Positions 1 to 5,600 of a stretch of 6,708 bases of DNA are shown here, piece by piece. Each line of letters begins with the position of its first letter. The stretch's first letter is position 1. The position numbers were made by a program, and so were the translations under genes. Under the pieces are notes generated by a model, which did no database searches, was not told where the DNA came from, and worked only from the letters and a program-made list of their open reading frames with translations. This stretch comes from an uncultured Coriobacteriaceae bacterium. GTDB lineage: Bacteria > Actinomycetota > Coriobacteriia > Coriobacteriales > Atopobiaceae. Location: NCBI GenBank assembly GCA_902766805.1, contig CACXFF010000226.1, positions 1-6,708 on the forward strand, given 5' to 3'.

Positions 1-164
1 AATAGTTTGCACTCGGCGCGGGTGCGGAGCCAGCCAACTGGTCTTTTGCGGGCAGATGGCCGTCGAGTGCAAAGTAGCTAAAATACATAGTTTGCACTCG
101 GCGGTGCCAGCGCGGAGAAAGCCCAGTTGGCCAGCGGGCGGCGGCCGTCGAGTGCAAACTATTT
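1..164. repeat. Two-module palindromic element, copy 1
   Basis: The element is bounded by inverted copies of AATAGTTTGCACTCG (1-15 and 149-163) and may start a base or so outside the window. Inside are two modules of exactly 68 bp (6-73 and 91-158). Each begins with TTTGCACTCG and ends with its complement CGAGTGCAAA. A 17-bp AT-rich spacer (74-90) separates them. The modules are inverted relative to each other and share a core resembling AAAGCCCAGTTGGCC, so the whole element is roughly palindromic. A second copy in opposite orientation lies at 4922-5086, with no length difference and about 93% identity counted by eye. It has no transposase and no believable reading frame. It could be a REP/BIME-like structured repeat or a very short MITE-like element; the sequence alone does not decide. 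The repeat structure itself is certain. Confidence 0.93.
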
Positions 165-230
165 GCGCGCGGCCACCGGTGTCCCGCGCTTCCTGGGCCA
201 AGCCTGGCGCTGTCCTACCGATCGTCCTGG
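165..230. other. Spacer between two repeats
   Basis: I see no gene, promoter or clear repeat here. It is GC-rich sequence joining the two-module element to the GTTAC hairpin. The equivalent spacer beside the second copy (5087-5144) has a similar length but no obvious sequence similarity. Confidence 0.5.
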
Positions 231-267
231 CTTGTTACTCGGGAGCCTTTGGCTCTGGAGTAACAAG
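231..267. repeat. GTTAC hairpin, copy 1 (3' of the amidotransferase)
   Basis: A perfect 10-bp stem (CTTGTTACTC at 231-240 pairing with 258-267) is followed inward by a 2-by-2 mismatch, a 5-bp GAGCC/GGCTC stem and a TTT loop. It begins about 20 bp past the amidotransferase stop codon on the minus strand, so it would fold in that gene's 3' untranslated RNA. No T-tract follows the stem in either direction, so it is not a textbook intrinsic terminator. Related hairpins with the same plan lie at 5145-5181 and 5601-5643, which shows it is a dispersed family. Confidence 0.85.
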
Positions 268-287
268 TCTGCGCGGAGGCGCTTGGC

Positions 288-1079
288 TCACAGGTCGAGG
301 GCGGGGATGGCTGCTTCGGAAGCGATGCGGCGCAGGTACTCCTCGTTGTCGAAGAGCTGGCCGTGGGGCGCGGACTGCGCTACGAGCTCGCCGTCGCGCC
401 AGGCAAAGAGCTGGCCGCGCGGCACTTCCTCCCAACCCTCCCAAGAGGGGAGGGGCACGGTGCAGAACTGCACGACTCCCTCTCGTTGGCGCTGGTAGAG
501 CGTGGGCTGGATGGTGTTGGTGTGCACGTAGAGGCAGTCGCCGTCCTGGAAGGCGACGTTGACCTTGTTGCCGGGTGCGAGGCGTGCGAGGGCGTCGGCC
601 AGCAGCGCGAAGCGCTCCTCGAAGCCGAGCGGCGCGTCCGCGCGTCCACACGCGTCGTCGAGCTGGCGGATGAGGTAGAACAGCACGCGCTCGCTGTCGG
701 TGCTTCCGTGCTGGACCGCGCTGAACTCCCGTATGAGTTCGTCGGCCAAGATGGTGCCGTTGTGGGCGAACACCCAGAGGCGCCCGCCGTCCGTCTCGTT
801 CCCGTGGAAGGGATGGCAGTTGTCGTAGGTGACCACTCCGCGCGTGGCGTTGCGGATGTGGGCGATGAGCCATTCGCTGCGGATGGGCTGCTCCAACAGG
901 TAGTTGAGGTAATCCGAACAGTAGGCCGGAAGCGGCTCCTTGTCGAACCATACGCCATCCTCGAGCTGCCAAGCCATTCCCCAGCCGTGGGGGTGCTGCG
1001 GGGAGTCTTGGAAAAACTCGCGCAGGTAGGGGTTACACGACAGCTTGTGCCGTGAGCTGATCGCCAGAATCTCACACAT
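288..1079 (-). CDS. Class II glutamine amidotransferase (stand-alone, YafJ/EgtC-like superfamily)
   Basis: A 263-residue protein. Class II (Ntn-type) amidotransferases release ammonia from glutamine, or cleave related gamma-glutamyl amides, using the N-terminal cysteine exposed when Met1 is removed. Here the protein starts MCEIL, placing the nucleophile at Cys2. Other family signatures are HGWG (31-34), HIRNAT (74-79, Arg for the substrate carboxylate), HNG (106-108, Asn/Gly of the oxyanion hole) and STDSE (126-130, Asp for the glutamine amino group). The frame stays open up to a GTG at 1178, but I chose 1079 because Cys2 must be at the N terminus and an AAAGGAGGG ribosome-binding site sits 7 bases upstream. 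The protein is almost all catalytic domain. No synthetase or acceptor domain is fused, and no partner lies next door, so the physiological substrate cannot be named. It is cytoplasmic, with no signal peptide or membrane segment. It is transcribed divergently from the acyltransferase. Family certain; substrate unknown. Confidence 0.95.
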   Translation of the reverse strand: MCEILAISSRHKLSCNPYLREFFQDSPQHPHGWGMAWQLEDGVWFDKEPLPAYCSDYLNYLLEQPIRSEWLIAHIRNATRGVVTYDNCHPFHGNETDGGRLWVFAHNGTILADELIREFSAVQHGSTDSERVLFYLIRQLDDACGRADAPLGFEERFALLADALARLAPGNKVNVAFQDGDCLYVHTNTIQPTLYQRQREGVVQFCTVPLPSWEGWEEVPRGQLFAWRDGELVAQSAPHGQLFDNEEYLRRIASEAAIPALDL

Positions 1080-1086
1080 GGGAGGC

Positions 1087-1092
1087 CCTCCT
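1087..1092 (-). promoter_or_regulatory. Ribosome-binding site of the amidotransferase
   Basis: On the minus strand this reads AGGAGG, within AAAGGAGGG, 7 bases before the ATG at 1079. It settles the start that exposes Cys2. The site overlaps a near-palindrome (GGAGGGCCTCC, 1081-1091) that reaches almost to the start codon. A short local hairpin could partly mask it. Confidence 0.85.
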
Positions 1093-1112
1093 TTGGCCGC
1101 CCTAAGCATAAC

Positions 1113-1146
1113 AAAAGGTGGGCAGCCCGCTAGCTGACTGCCCACC
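1113..1146 (-). terminator. Terminator-like hairpin in the amidotransferase leader
   Basis: Read on the minus strand, GGTGGGCAG (1146-1138) pairs perfectly with CTGCCCACC (1125-1117) over 9 bp across a 12-nt loop, and TTTT (1116-1113) then GTT follow. This is the layout of an intrinsic terminator with a short T-tract. It lies about 35 bp upstream of the start codon and in the direction of that gene. It would therefore act as an attenuator in the leader, or end a separate short RNA from further upstream. I see no recognisable riboswitch or T-box motif. On the plus strand the stem is followed by C-rich sequence, so it is not a terminator in that direction. Confidence 0.5.
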
Positions 1147-1584
1147 CCGAGTCTCTTATGAAACCTCTGTCCCATCACGGGACCTTCTCTTGTGAGTCCT
1201 TTGGACTCCCCTCCTAAGCTCGGCCGCTATTCATCTGACTGTGCGACGCATTGCTAGGGTCGTGCTCTCTTGCTCTCGTGCTCAGCGCCTCATCGGGTGG
1301 CGCTCTTCGGTTCCCCTGCTGGGGATGTGCTCCTGCGTGGTGAACCGGTCCGTCCGTTTGTGCTCTATGGCAAGTGCGGTGTCGGTACCGCTATACGAGA
1401 CCTGGCTTTTGGTCTACTGGGAAGAAACGGGACTCGCGATGCCCACCACGGGCCGCTGTGATATCGACTCGCTGTACATTGGCATCACCTCCCGTTCCGG
1501 CCATCGCTCTTTGCGTGGCATCCTGTGTTGGTCTGTATGTACCCCTCATCCGTCCGCATACACACGCTCCTGATGGTTCCACCA
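1147..1584. other. Divergent intergenic region without a convincing gene
   Basis: This stretch is visibly less GC-rich than the flanking genes and pyrimidine-rich on the plus strand. Open frames of up to 110 codons exist on the plus strand, but none has a clear ribosome-binding site, a recognisable motif or the strong GC-third-position bias of the neighbours. A small perfect hairpin lies at 1194-1208 (GAGTCC, TTT loop, GGACTC). Part of the region must hold the amidotransferase promoter on the minus strand, but I could not place it. A non-coding RNA is possible but not shown. Confidence 0.4.
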
Positions 1585-1614
1585 TGAACGGTCCATTTTC
1601 TAGGGTGAACGGTC
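1585..1614 (+). promoter_or_regulatory. Direct repeat TGAACGGTC, possible operator
   Basis: TGAACGGTC occurs at 1585-1593 and again at 1606-1614. The copies are 21 bp apart start to start, about two turns of the helix, and end 2 bp before the proposed -35 box. Two sites on the same DNA face just upstream of a -35 suit an activator binding as a dimer. The regulator is unknown. The repeat is seen; the role is inferred. Confidence 0.45.
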
Positions 1615-1616
1615 TT

Positions 1617-1645
1617 TTGCACTGCTACTATGTACTCCGTATCTT
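1617..1645 (+). promoter_or_regulatory. Probable sigma-70-type promoter of the acyltransferase-exonuclease operon
   Basis: TTGCAC (1617-1622) resembles the -35 consensus. A spacer of exactly 17 bp leads to TATCTT (1640-1645), a fair -10. Transcription would start near 1652, leaving a leader of roughly 35-40 nt before the start at 1689. It is the best-placed candidate in the region. Confidence 0.5.
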
Positions 1646-1688
1646 TGGATTGCTCTGACCATTCGCTTGACGGAATAGGGATGTCGAT

Positions 1689-3815
1689 ATGTCAGTAGAC
1701 CACCGATCGGACGCGAGCGCGCGTCCCAACAGGTCCTCAGCCCGCGGCCGAAGCACTGCCGCCTTTGGAGCCGATGCCTCGGAGGAGGCGTTTGCCGTCG
1801 ATGACCGAGAGGACACCGGCCGCCTCCCGCGCTCCGATCGCGAGGACACTGGACGTCTGCCTCGTGCCCGCGTCCAGCAGGCGCAGGGGCAGGCCAAGCC
1901 GTCGCGTCGCGTTGACAGCCTGGACGGTCTGCGCGCGATCGCGATCATCTCGGTGCTCATCTACCACCTGCACCTGCCCTTCTTGCCGAGCGGGCACTTG
2001 GGCGTGGTGATGTTCCTCGTCCTGTCGGGTTACCTGGTCACCAGCTCCCTGCTGCGCTCTTATGGGCGGGATCATCAGGTGAGCCGCGTGAAGTTCCTCG
2101 TGCGACGCTTCCAGCGCATCTGGCCGAGCGTGCTGTTCATGGTGGCGGGCGTGGCGGCCATCACCACGGGCTTCAACCACATCCTGCTCACCAAGCTGCG
2201 GCCGGACGTGATCCCGAGCCTCACCTTCTCGCTCAACTGGGCGTATATCTTCCGTGACGTGTCGTACTTCGACAACCTGGGTGCCACGAGCCCGGTGCTG
2301 CACCTGTGGTACGTGGCCCTGTCCGAGCAGTTCGTGCTCATCTGGGCCATCATCGCGCCGTGGCTGTTCGAACGAGGCCGTCGTTTCGCCGGTGGCGTTA
2401 CCCTGCTGCTCGCGGCCGTGTCCGCCGTGCTCATGGCCGTGCTCTACGTGCCGGGCGCCGACCCGAGCCGCGTGTACTATGGCCTGGATACCCGCGCCTT
2501 CAGCCTGCTGCTCGGTGCGCTCATGGCCATCCTGTGGCCGTCTTGGCGCCGGCTGCCCCTGTCGTTGCGTCGCAGCGACAGCGCGAACGGCTGGGCCACC
2601 TTCTTTGGCGTGCTGGGCCTGCTGTCCCTGGCCGCCCTTGTGGCGGGCATGGTGCTGCTCCCCGCCGACTCCGACCTGCTCTACCGCGGCGGCATGGTGC
2701 TCGCCAGTGTGCTCACGATGCTGGTCATCGGCGGCTGCCTCACCTGCCGCGGGCCGCTGAACGCCCTGTTGGCCTGCGCTCCGTTGCGCGTTATCGGCGA
2801 GCGCAGCTACGCGCTGTACCTGTGGCACTATCCCATCTTCTGCATGCTGGATGCCGGCCTGGCCAAGGTCGAATGGTGGGTTAAGCCGCTGGCGCTGCTG
2901 CTTTCCGTGGGCGCCGCCGAGCTGAGCTACCGCCTGGTGGAGCAGCCGTTCAGCCCGGCCAAGGGCGCGCAGGACGGCTCTGGCTCGCGCCGTGCGCTCC
3001 AGGTGATCGCCGGCCTCATCTGCGCCGGCGCCTTGGGCTATGGCGTGTGGGGCCTCATCAACGTGCCCGACGAGTTCTTGGTGCCCGAGGACGCCATCGT
3101 TTCCACCGGCGTGGGTGCCGACGAGGCGATGCAGGTGGAGAAGCCGCAATTCACGCCTGCTCCCGATTCTCCGACGACCGGTGCTCCGACGACCTCCATG
3201 CCCGAGACGCCCGCGACCACGCCGGCCTCGACGCAGCCCATCCCGGAGATCATCGCCACCATCACGGCGCCCGACAGCGAGCTGGCGGCCGGCCACTACG
3301 ACCCCGTGCTCATCGGCGACTCCGTGCCCGGCGACGCCTACCTGGACACGCTCTTCCCGAACGCCCTCATCGATACCTACGTGGGCCGCATGCCCGCCCA
3401 GGCGCTCAGCGTCCTGCAGGACTACATCGCCCAAGGCGTGGTCGGCGAGACCGTGATTCTGGACGCCTTCAGCAACACGACCCCCATGATCGAGACGCTG
3501 GAGTCCATGGTCGAGGCCTGTGGCCCCGAGCGCACGATCTACCTTGTGGGCGTGGTCGAGCCCGAGGGCTTCCAGGACGAGGCCAACGCCAACCTCATGC
3601 AGATAGCCGACAAGTACGACAACGTGGAGTTCATCGACTGGCTCGCCATCTGCGCTGGCCACGAGGGTGACTACCTCTACGGCGACAAGACGCACCTCAC
3701 GCCCACGGGCATCCCCGTGTACCGCCAGATGCTCGCACACGCGGTGGCCGAGCACATGCAGAGCAAGGGCGCGGTGGTCACGGCGTACGAGGGCACCGAG
3801 GCGCCTATCGCCTAG
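1689..3815 (+). CDS. Membrane acyltransferase 3 with C-terminal SGNH domain (OatA-like O-acetyltransferase)
   Basis: A 708-residue protein of the two-domain type that moves acetyl groups across the membrane onto peptidoglycan or another surface glycan. Residues 1-75 form a charged cytoplasmic tail with a duplicated DREDTGRLPR (39-48 and 50-59). Residues 78-420 are the acyltransferase 3 domain: DGLRAIAII (79-87), Tyr92-His93, LSGY (112-115), RRFQRIWP (139-146), LSEQF (211-215), RSYALYLWHYP (372-382) and about ten hydrophobic segments. A last membrane helix spans about 436-457. A Pro/Thr-rich linker (about 484-519) leads to an extracellular SGNH esterase domain (about 537-690) with GDS (543-545), Asn596 in block III and the Asp666/His669 catalytic pair in DKTHL. 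It is about 100 residues longer than S. aureus OatA, partly from the tail and linker. The start follows AGGGA by 7 bases. It sits 15 bp before the exonuclease-like gene, probably in one transcript. The architecture is clear; the acceptor glycan is inferred. Confidence 0.93.
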   Translation: MSVDHRSDASARPNRSSARGRSTAAFGADASEEAFAVDDREDTGRLPRSDREDTGRLPRARVQQAQGQAKPSRRVDSLDGLRAIAIISVLIYHLHLPFLPSGHLGVVMFLVLSGYLVTSSLLRSYGRDHQVSRVKFLVRRFQRIWPSVLFMVAGVAAITTGFNHILLTKLRPDVIPSLTFSLNWAYIFRDVSYFDNLGATSPVLHLWYVALSEQFVLIWAIIAPWLFERGRRFAGGVTLLLAAVSAVLMAVLYVPGADPSRVYYGLDTRAFSLLLGALMAILWPSWRRLPLSLRRSDSANGWATFFGVLGLLSLAALVAGMVLLPADSDLLYRGGMVLASVLTMLVIGGCLTCRGPLNALLACAPLRVIGERSYALYLWHYPIFCMLDAGLAKVEWWVKPLALLLSVGAAELSYRLVEQPFSPAKGAQDGSGSRRALQVIAGLICAGALGYGVWGLINVPDEFLVPEDAIVSTGVGADEAMQVEKPQFTPAPDSPTTGAPTTSMPETPATTPASTQPIPEIIATITAPDSELAAGHYDPVLIGDSVPGDAYLDTLFPNALIDTYVGRMPAQALSVLQDYIAQGVVGETVILDAFSNTTPMIETLESMVEACGPERTIYLVGVVEPEGFQDEANANLMQIADKYDNVEFIDWLAICAGHEGDYLYGDKTHLTPTGIPVYRQMLAHAVAEHMQSKGAVVTAYEGTEAPIA

Positions 3816-3818
3816 CGC

Positions 3819-3824
3819 GAGGGG
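3819..3824 (+). promoter_or_regulatory. Ribosome-binding site of the exonuclease-like gene
   Basis: GAGGGG lies 6 bases before the ATG at 3831, in the 15-bp gap after the acyltransferase stop codon. It supports this start and translation from a shared mRNA. Confidence 0.75.
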
Positions 3825-3830
3825 ACTGTC

Positions 3831-4802
3831 ATGACGCTTGCCGAAGCCATCGAACACGCCAACGCCTTTGTCCTGCCGGGCTTCATGGTGGATGACGTGG
3901 CGCTCACCGAGGAGCGCCGGCGCAACGAAGAGGCCATCAAGCTCCTGGCCGACGCCTGGTGGCAGGCGCCGGCGGGGGCCGAGCCCTTCAGCTTCGGCCT
4001 GGTGCGCTCGTTGGCCGACCGCAACCGCGTGACCTGCGACAGCTATGGCGTGGACCGCCTGCGCGACGAGAACGGCGTGAACCTCGCGCGCTCCCTCTCT
4101 CCGCAAGACCTCATCGCTGGCGTCGCCTGTCTGCAGGGCAGGAGCTACGACGACGTGGCCAAGACGGCCGGTGCCGATGCGCGCGACCTCGCCTTGGCCT
4201 ATACCGAAGCGCCGCCCGCGCGTGTGGTCATGGGCTTCGACATCGAGACCACCTCACGCGATCCAGACCGCGGCTACATCATCAACGCGGGCATGGCGTT
4301 CATGGACCTCGCCCCGGGCAACGACCCGCACGACGGCCATGCGGTGTACTTTGGGATCCCCAGCCAATACGAGGCAGGCGTGCCGCTGTCCGACATCCAC
4401 CAGATAACGTGGGCCGACCTGGCTGGCAAGAAGCCCTTCCGCGAGGACCACAAGGCCCAAGAGGCGCTGTTGGCAGCCTTCAGGCACTATCCGCTCATGG
4501 CGCACAACGCGGCGTTCGAGGACTCGTGGCTGCAGCTGCACCTGGACGGCTATGCCGAGGCCCGCAAGCTCGGCGAAATCGCGCTCGTGGACTCGCGGGA
4601 CATCTGCCGGCGCATCGATGCCGACGGTCGCGCCCTGCCTCGCGACGCGCGACCCAACACGCTGGAGAACTGGGCGCGCCGCCGTGGCACGCTCAAGCCG
4701 GGCGAGTCCGAGCGCCACTTGGGCCTCGACGACGTGGGCCTCATGCTCTGGACGGTCCAGGCCGAATTCGAGCTTCGCAACGTCTACGCGACAGGGGAGT
4801 AG
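3831..4802 (+). CDS. DEDDh-family 3'-5' exonuclease-like protein with an unassigned N-terminal domain
   Basis: A 323-residue protein. The C-terminal part (about 131-315) is an RNase H-like exonuclease fold of the DnaQ/DEDDh type, which removes nucleotides from 3' ends of DNA or RNA using two metal ions. Exo I is GFDIETTS (135-142, Asp137 and Glu139). Exo II is AHNAAFEDSWL (224-234). Exo III is HLGLDD (296-301, His296 and Asp301). At Exo II most family members have Asp where this protein has Glu230, directly followed by Asp231. Metal binding may be altered or shared between them. Residues 1-130 match no domain I recognise; 104-124 (RSYDDVAKTAG onward) resembles a helix-turn-helix. There is no signal peptide or membrane segment, so it is cytoplasmic. 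It probably shares a transcript with the upstream acyltransferase, though no functional link is evident. A 27-bp perfect palindrome begins 4 bases past the stop. Fold confident; substrate and activity unknown. Confidence 0.85.
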   Translation: MTLAEAIEHANAFVLPGFMVDDVALTEERRRNEEAIKLLADAWWQAPAGAEPFSFGLVRSLADRNRVTCDSYGVDRLRDENGVNLARSLSPQDLIAGVACLQGRSYDDVAKTAGADARDLALAYTEAPPARVVMGFDIETTSRDPDRGYIINAGMAFMDLAPGNDPHDGHAVYFGIPSQYEAGVPLSDIHQITWADLAGKKPFREDHKAQEALLAAFRHYPLMAHNAAFEDSWLQLHLDGYAEARKLGEIALVDSRDICRRIDADGRALPRDARPNTLENWARRRGTLKPGESERHLGLDDVGLMLWTVQAEFELRNVYATGE

Positions 4803-4806
4803 CGCC

Positions 4807-4863
4807 CCTTCCCACCCTTGGTACCAAAAAGACGTGGTCTTTTTGGTACCAAGGGTGGGAAGG
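4807..4863. repeat. 27-bp perfect inverted repeat after the exonuclease-like gene (GGTACC hairpin, copy 1)
   Basis: Positions 4807-4833 are the exact complement of 4837-4863 with only GTG as loop, giving an uninterrupted 27-bp stem centred on GGTACCAAAAAGAC. It starts 4 bases after the stop codon at 4802, so it would form the 3' end of the operon's RNA and could end or protect it. No T-tract follows the stem. The T5 run lies inside the right arm, so standard intrinsic termination is uncertain. A degenerate copy at 5461-5494 shows it belongs to a dispersed family. Confidence 0.9.
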
Positions 4864-4921
4864 TAAGCATCCCGCGACAGCCAGGCGGCTGCGTCGGGCG
4901 GACTGGCCGGGCACCACCTAC
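4864..4921. other. Short spacer between repeats
   Basis: GC-rich sequence linking the 27-bp hairpin to the second two-module element. I see no feature in it. Confidence 0.5.
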
Positions 4922-5086
4922 AAATAGTTTGCACTCGATGGGCTCCGCCCGCCGGCCAACTGGGCTTTCTCCGCGCTGGCGCCGCCGAGTGCAAACTGTG
5001 TATTTTAGCTACTTTGCACTCGACGGCCGTCCGCCCGCAAAAGCCCAGTTGGCCGCCTCCGCACCCGCGCCGAGTGCAAACTATTT
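4922..5086. repeat. Two-module palindromic element, copy 2 (inverted relative to copy 1)
   Basis: The ends are a perfect 16-bp inverted repeat (AAATAGTTTGCACTCG at 4922-4937, its complement at 5071-5086). Modules at 4928-4995 and 5013-5080 are each 68 bp, with a 17-bp AT-rich spacer at 4996-5012 that differs from copy 1 at one base. Aligned to the reverse complement of copy 1 it has no insertions or deletions and about 11 substitutions by eye. Most changes lie in the module interiors, while all eight TTTGCACTCG arms in the two copies are intact. Confidence 0.95.
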
Positions 5087-5144
5087 CCACCGCCAAGGAC
5101 TGCGGGGGGGCGCCGGAAGCAGCGCCGTTGGCGCGGGAACAGCG

Positions 5145-5181
5145 TTTGTTACCGCAGAGCCAAAGGCTTCCAGGTAACAAA
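5145..5181. repeat. GTTACC hairpin, copy 2
   Basis: TTTGTTACC (5145-5153) pairs with GGTAACAAA (5173-5181). Inside is a 2-by-2 mismatch, then GAGCC with GGCTT (one G-T pair) and an AAA loop. The plan matches the hairpin at 231-267. Both lie about 60 bp to the right of a two-module element. Confidence 0.85.
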
Positions 5182-5210
5182 GGGACTGCCGCAGGCAGAC
5201 AAGCAGTTCC
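5182..5210. repeat. Small inverted repeat next to GTTACC hairpin 2
   Basis: GGGACTGC (5182-5189) can pair with GCAGTTCC (5203-5210), an 8-bp stem with one G-T pair and a 13-nt loop. It directly abuts the previous hairpin. It is short and less certain than its neighbours. Confidence 0.45.
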
Positions 5211-5284
5211 ACGGCGACGATGAACCAGGTGGCGAGGGGTGCCGGGGGCCGGAAGGGGCATATCCCGCAGGCGCAAGAAGACTC

Positions 5285-5315
5285 CCTGTCTGTTTGGCGT
5301 GGCCAAACAGACAGG
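5285..5315. repeat. 14-bp perfect hairpin CCTGTCTGTTTGGC
   Basis: Positions 5285-5298 are the exact complement of 5302-5315 with a 3-nt loop (GTG). It stands alone in the middle of the gene-free region, about 350 bp past the kinase stop codon, and no T-tract follows. Its sequence is unrelated to the other hairpins, so it represents a separate repeat type. No second copy is in the window. Confidence 0.85.
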
Positions 5316-5393
5316 CCCGCGGCGGCAAGCGCGCGTGAGCGCGCGAGACCGCGACGCCCTCCGACCTCCCCAGCGCGCCGAGGACATGCCCCG

Positions 5394-5589
5394 TGGCTCA
5401 CGGCACCCCGTCCCCGCGACAGCGACGAGGCCGCCGGGTACTCCTCCCCCCGACCTCGCGTTGGCACCAAAAAGACCACGTCTTTTGGTACCGAAGGCCA
5501 CAGGAAGCACGTCCCGCAGGCGCGGGCGGCGAGGGCCCCGGGGCCGTCGCTGGCCCACGGCACCCCGTCCCCGCGCAGGCGACGTGGCC
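5394..5589. repeat. Imperfect 39-bp direct repeat
   Basis: The segments 5394-5432 and 5551-5589 are alike over 39 bp with about five differences, and share an exact 20-bp block (5399-5418 and 5556-5575, beginning CACGGCACCCCG). A shorter shared block, TCCCGCAGGCGC, occurs near 5262 and 5513. The GGTACC hairpin copy lies between the two 39-bp repeats, so this part of the region looks built from duplicated blocks. Confidence 0.75.
5461..5494. repeat. GGTACC hairpin, copy 2 (degenerate)
   Basis: TTGGCACCAAAAAGAC (5461-5476), CAC loop, GTCTTTTGGTACCGA (5480-5494). The arms pair with one bulged A, one mismatch and one G-T pair. It carries the same core as the perfect hairpin at 4807-4863 but lacks the outer 11 bp of that stem. 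Confidence 0.8.
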
Positions 5590-5600
5590 CATGCTGGACG

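Noticed and set aside
235..972. 245-codon open frame on the minus strand
   Set aside because: It overlaps the amidotransferase in another frame, is rich in Arg/Ala/Pro as expected of a GC-rich shadow frame, and has no motif. The amidotransferase frame has all catalytic residues.
1080..1240. Riboswitch or T-box in the amidotransferase leader
   Set aside because: I looked for T-box, cobalamin and glutamine riboswitch motifs and found none; only generic hairpins are visible.
1241..1573. Plus-strand frame of 110 codons in the divergent region
   Set aside because: No clear ribosome-binding site, no recognisable motif, and codon use unlike the neighbouring genes.
1615..1622. TTTGCACT at the -35 box as a further copy of the repeat arm
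   Set aside because: Only 8 bases match and no partner arm lies at the fixed spacing, so it is likely chance.
1737..4106. 789-codon open frame antisense to the acyltransferase
   Set aside because: It is a low-complexity shadow frame rich in His, Gly, Ala and Val lying opposite a gene with clear domains. Long antisense frames are common in GC-rich DNA.
1..5086. CRISPR array suggested by repeated TTTGCACTCG
   Set aside because: The short arms alternate in orientation, the sequence between them is shared rather than unique, and there are only two distant clusters and no cas genes.
1..5086. Composite transposon bounded by the two inverted two-module elements
   Set aside because: The elements are inverted and flank about 4.7 kb, but no transposase or recombinase lies between them and the enclosed genes look like ordinary chromosome genes. 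Inversion between them remains possible but is not shown.
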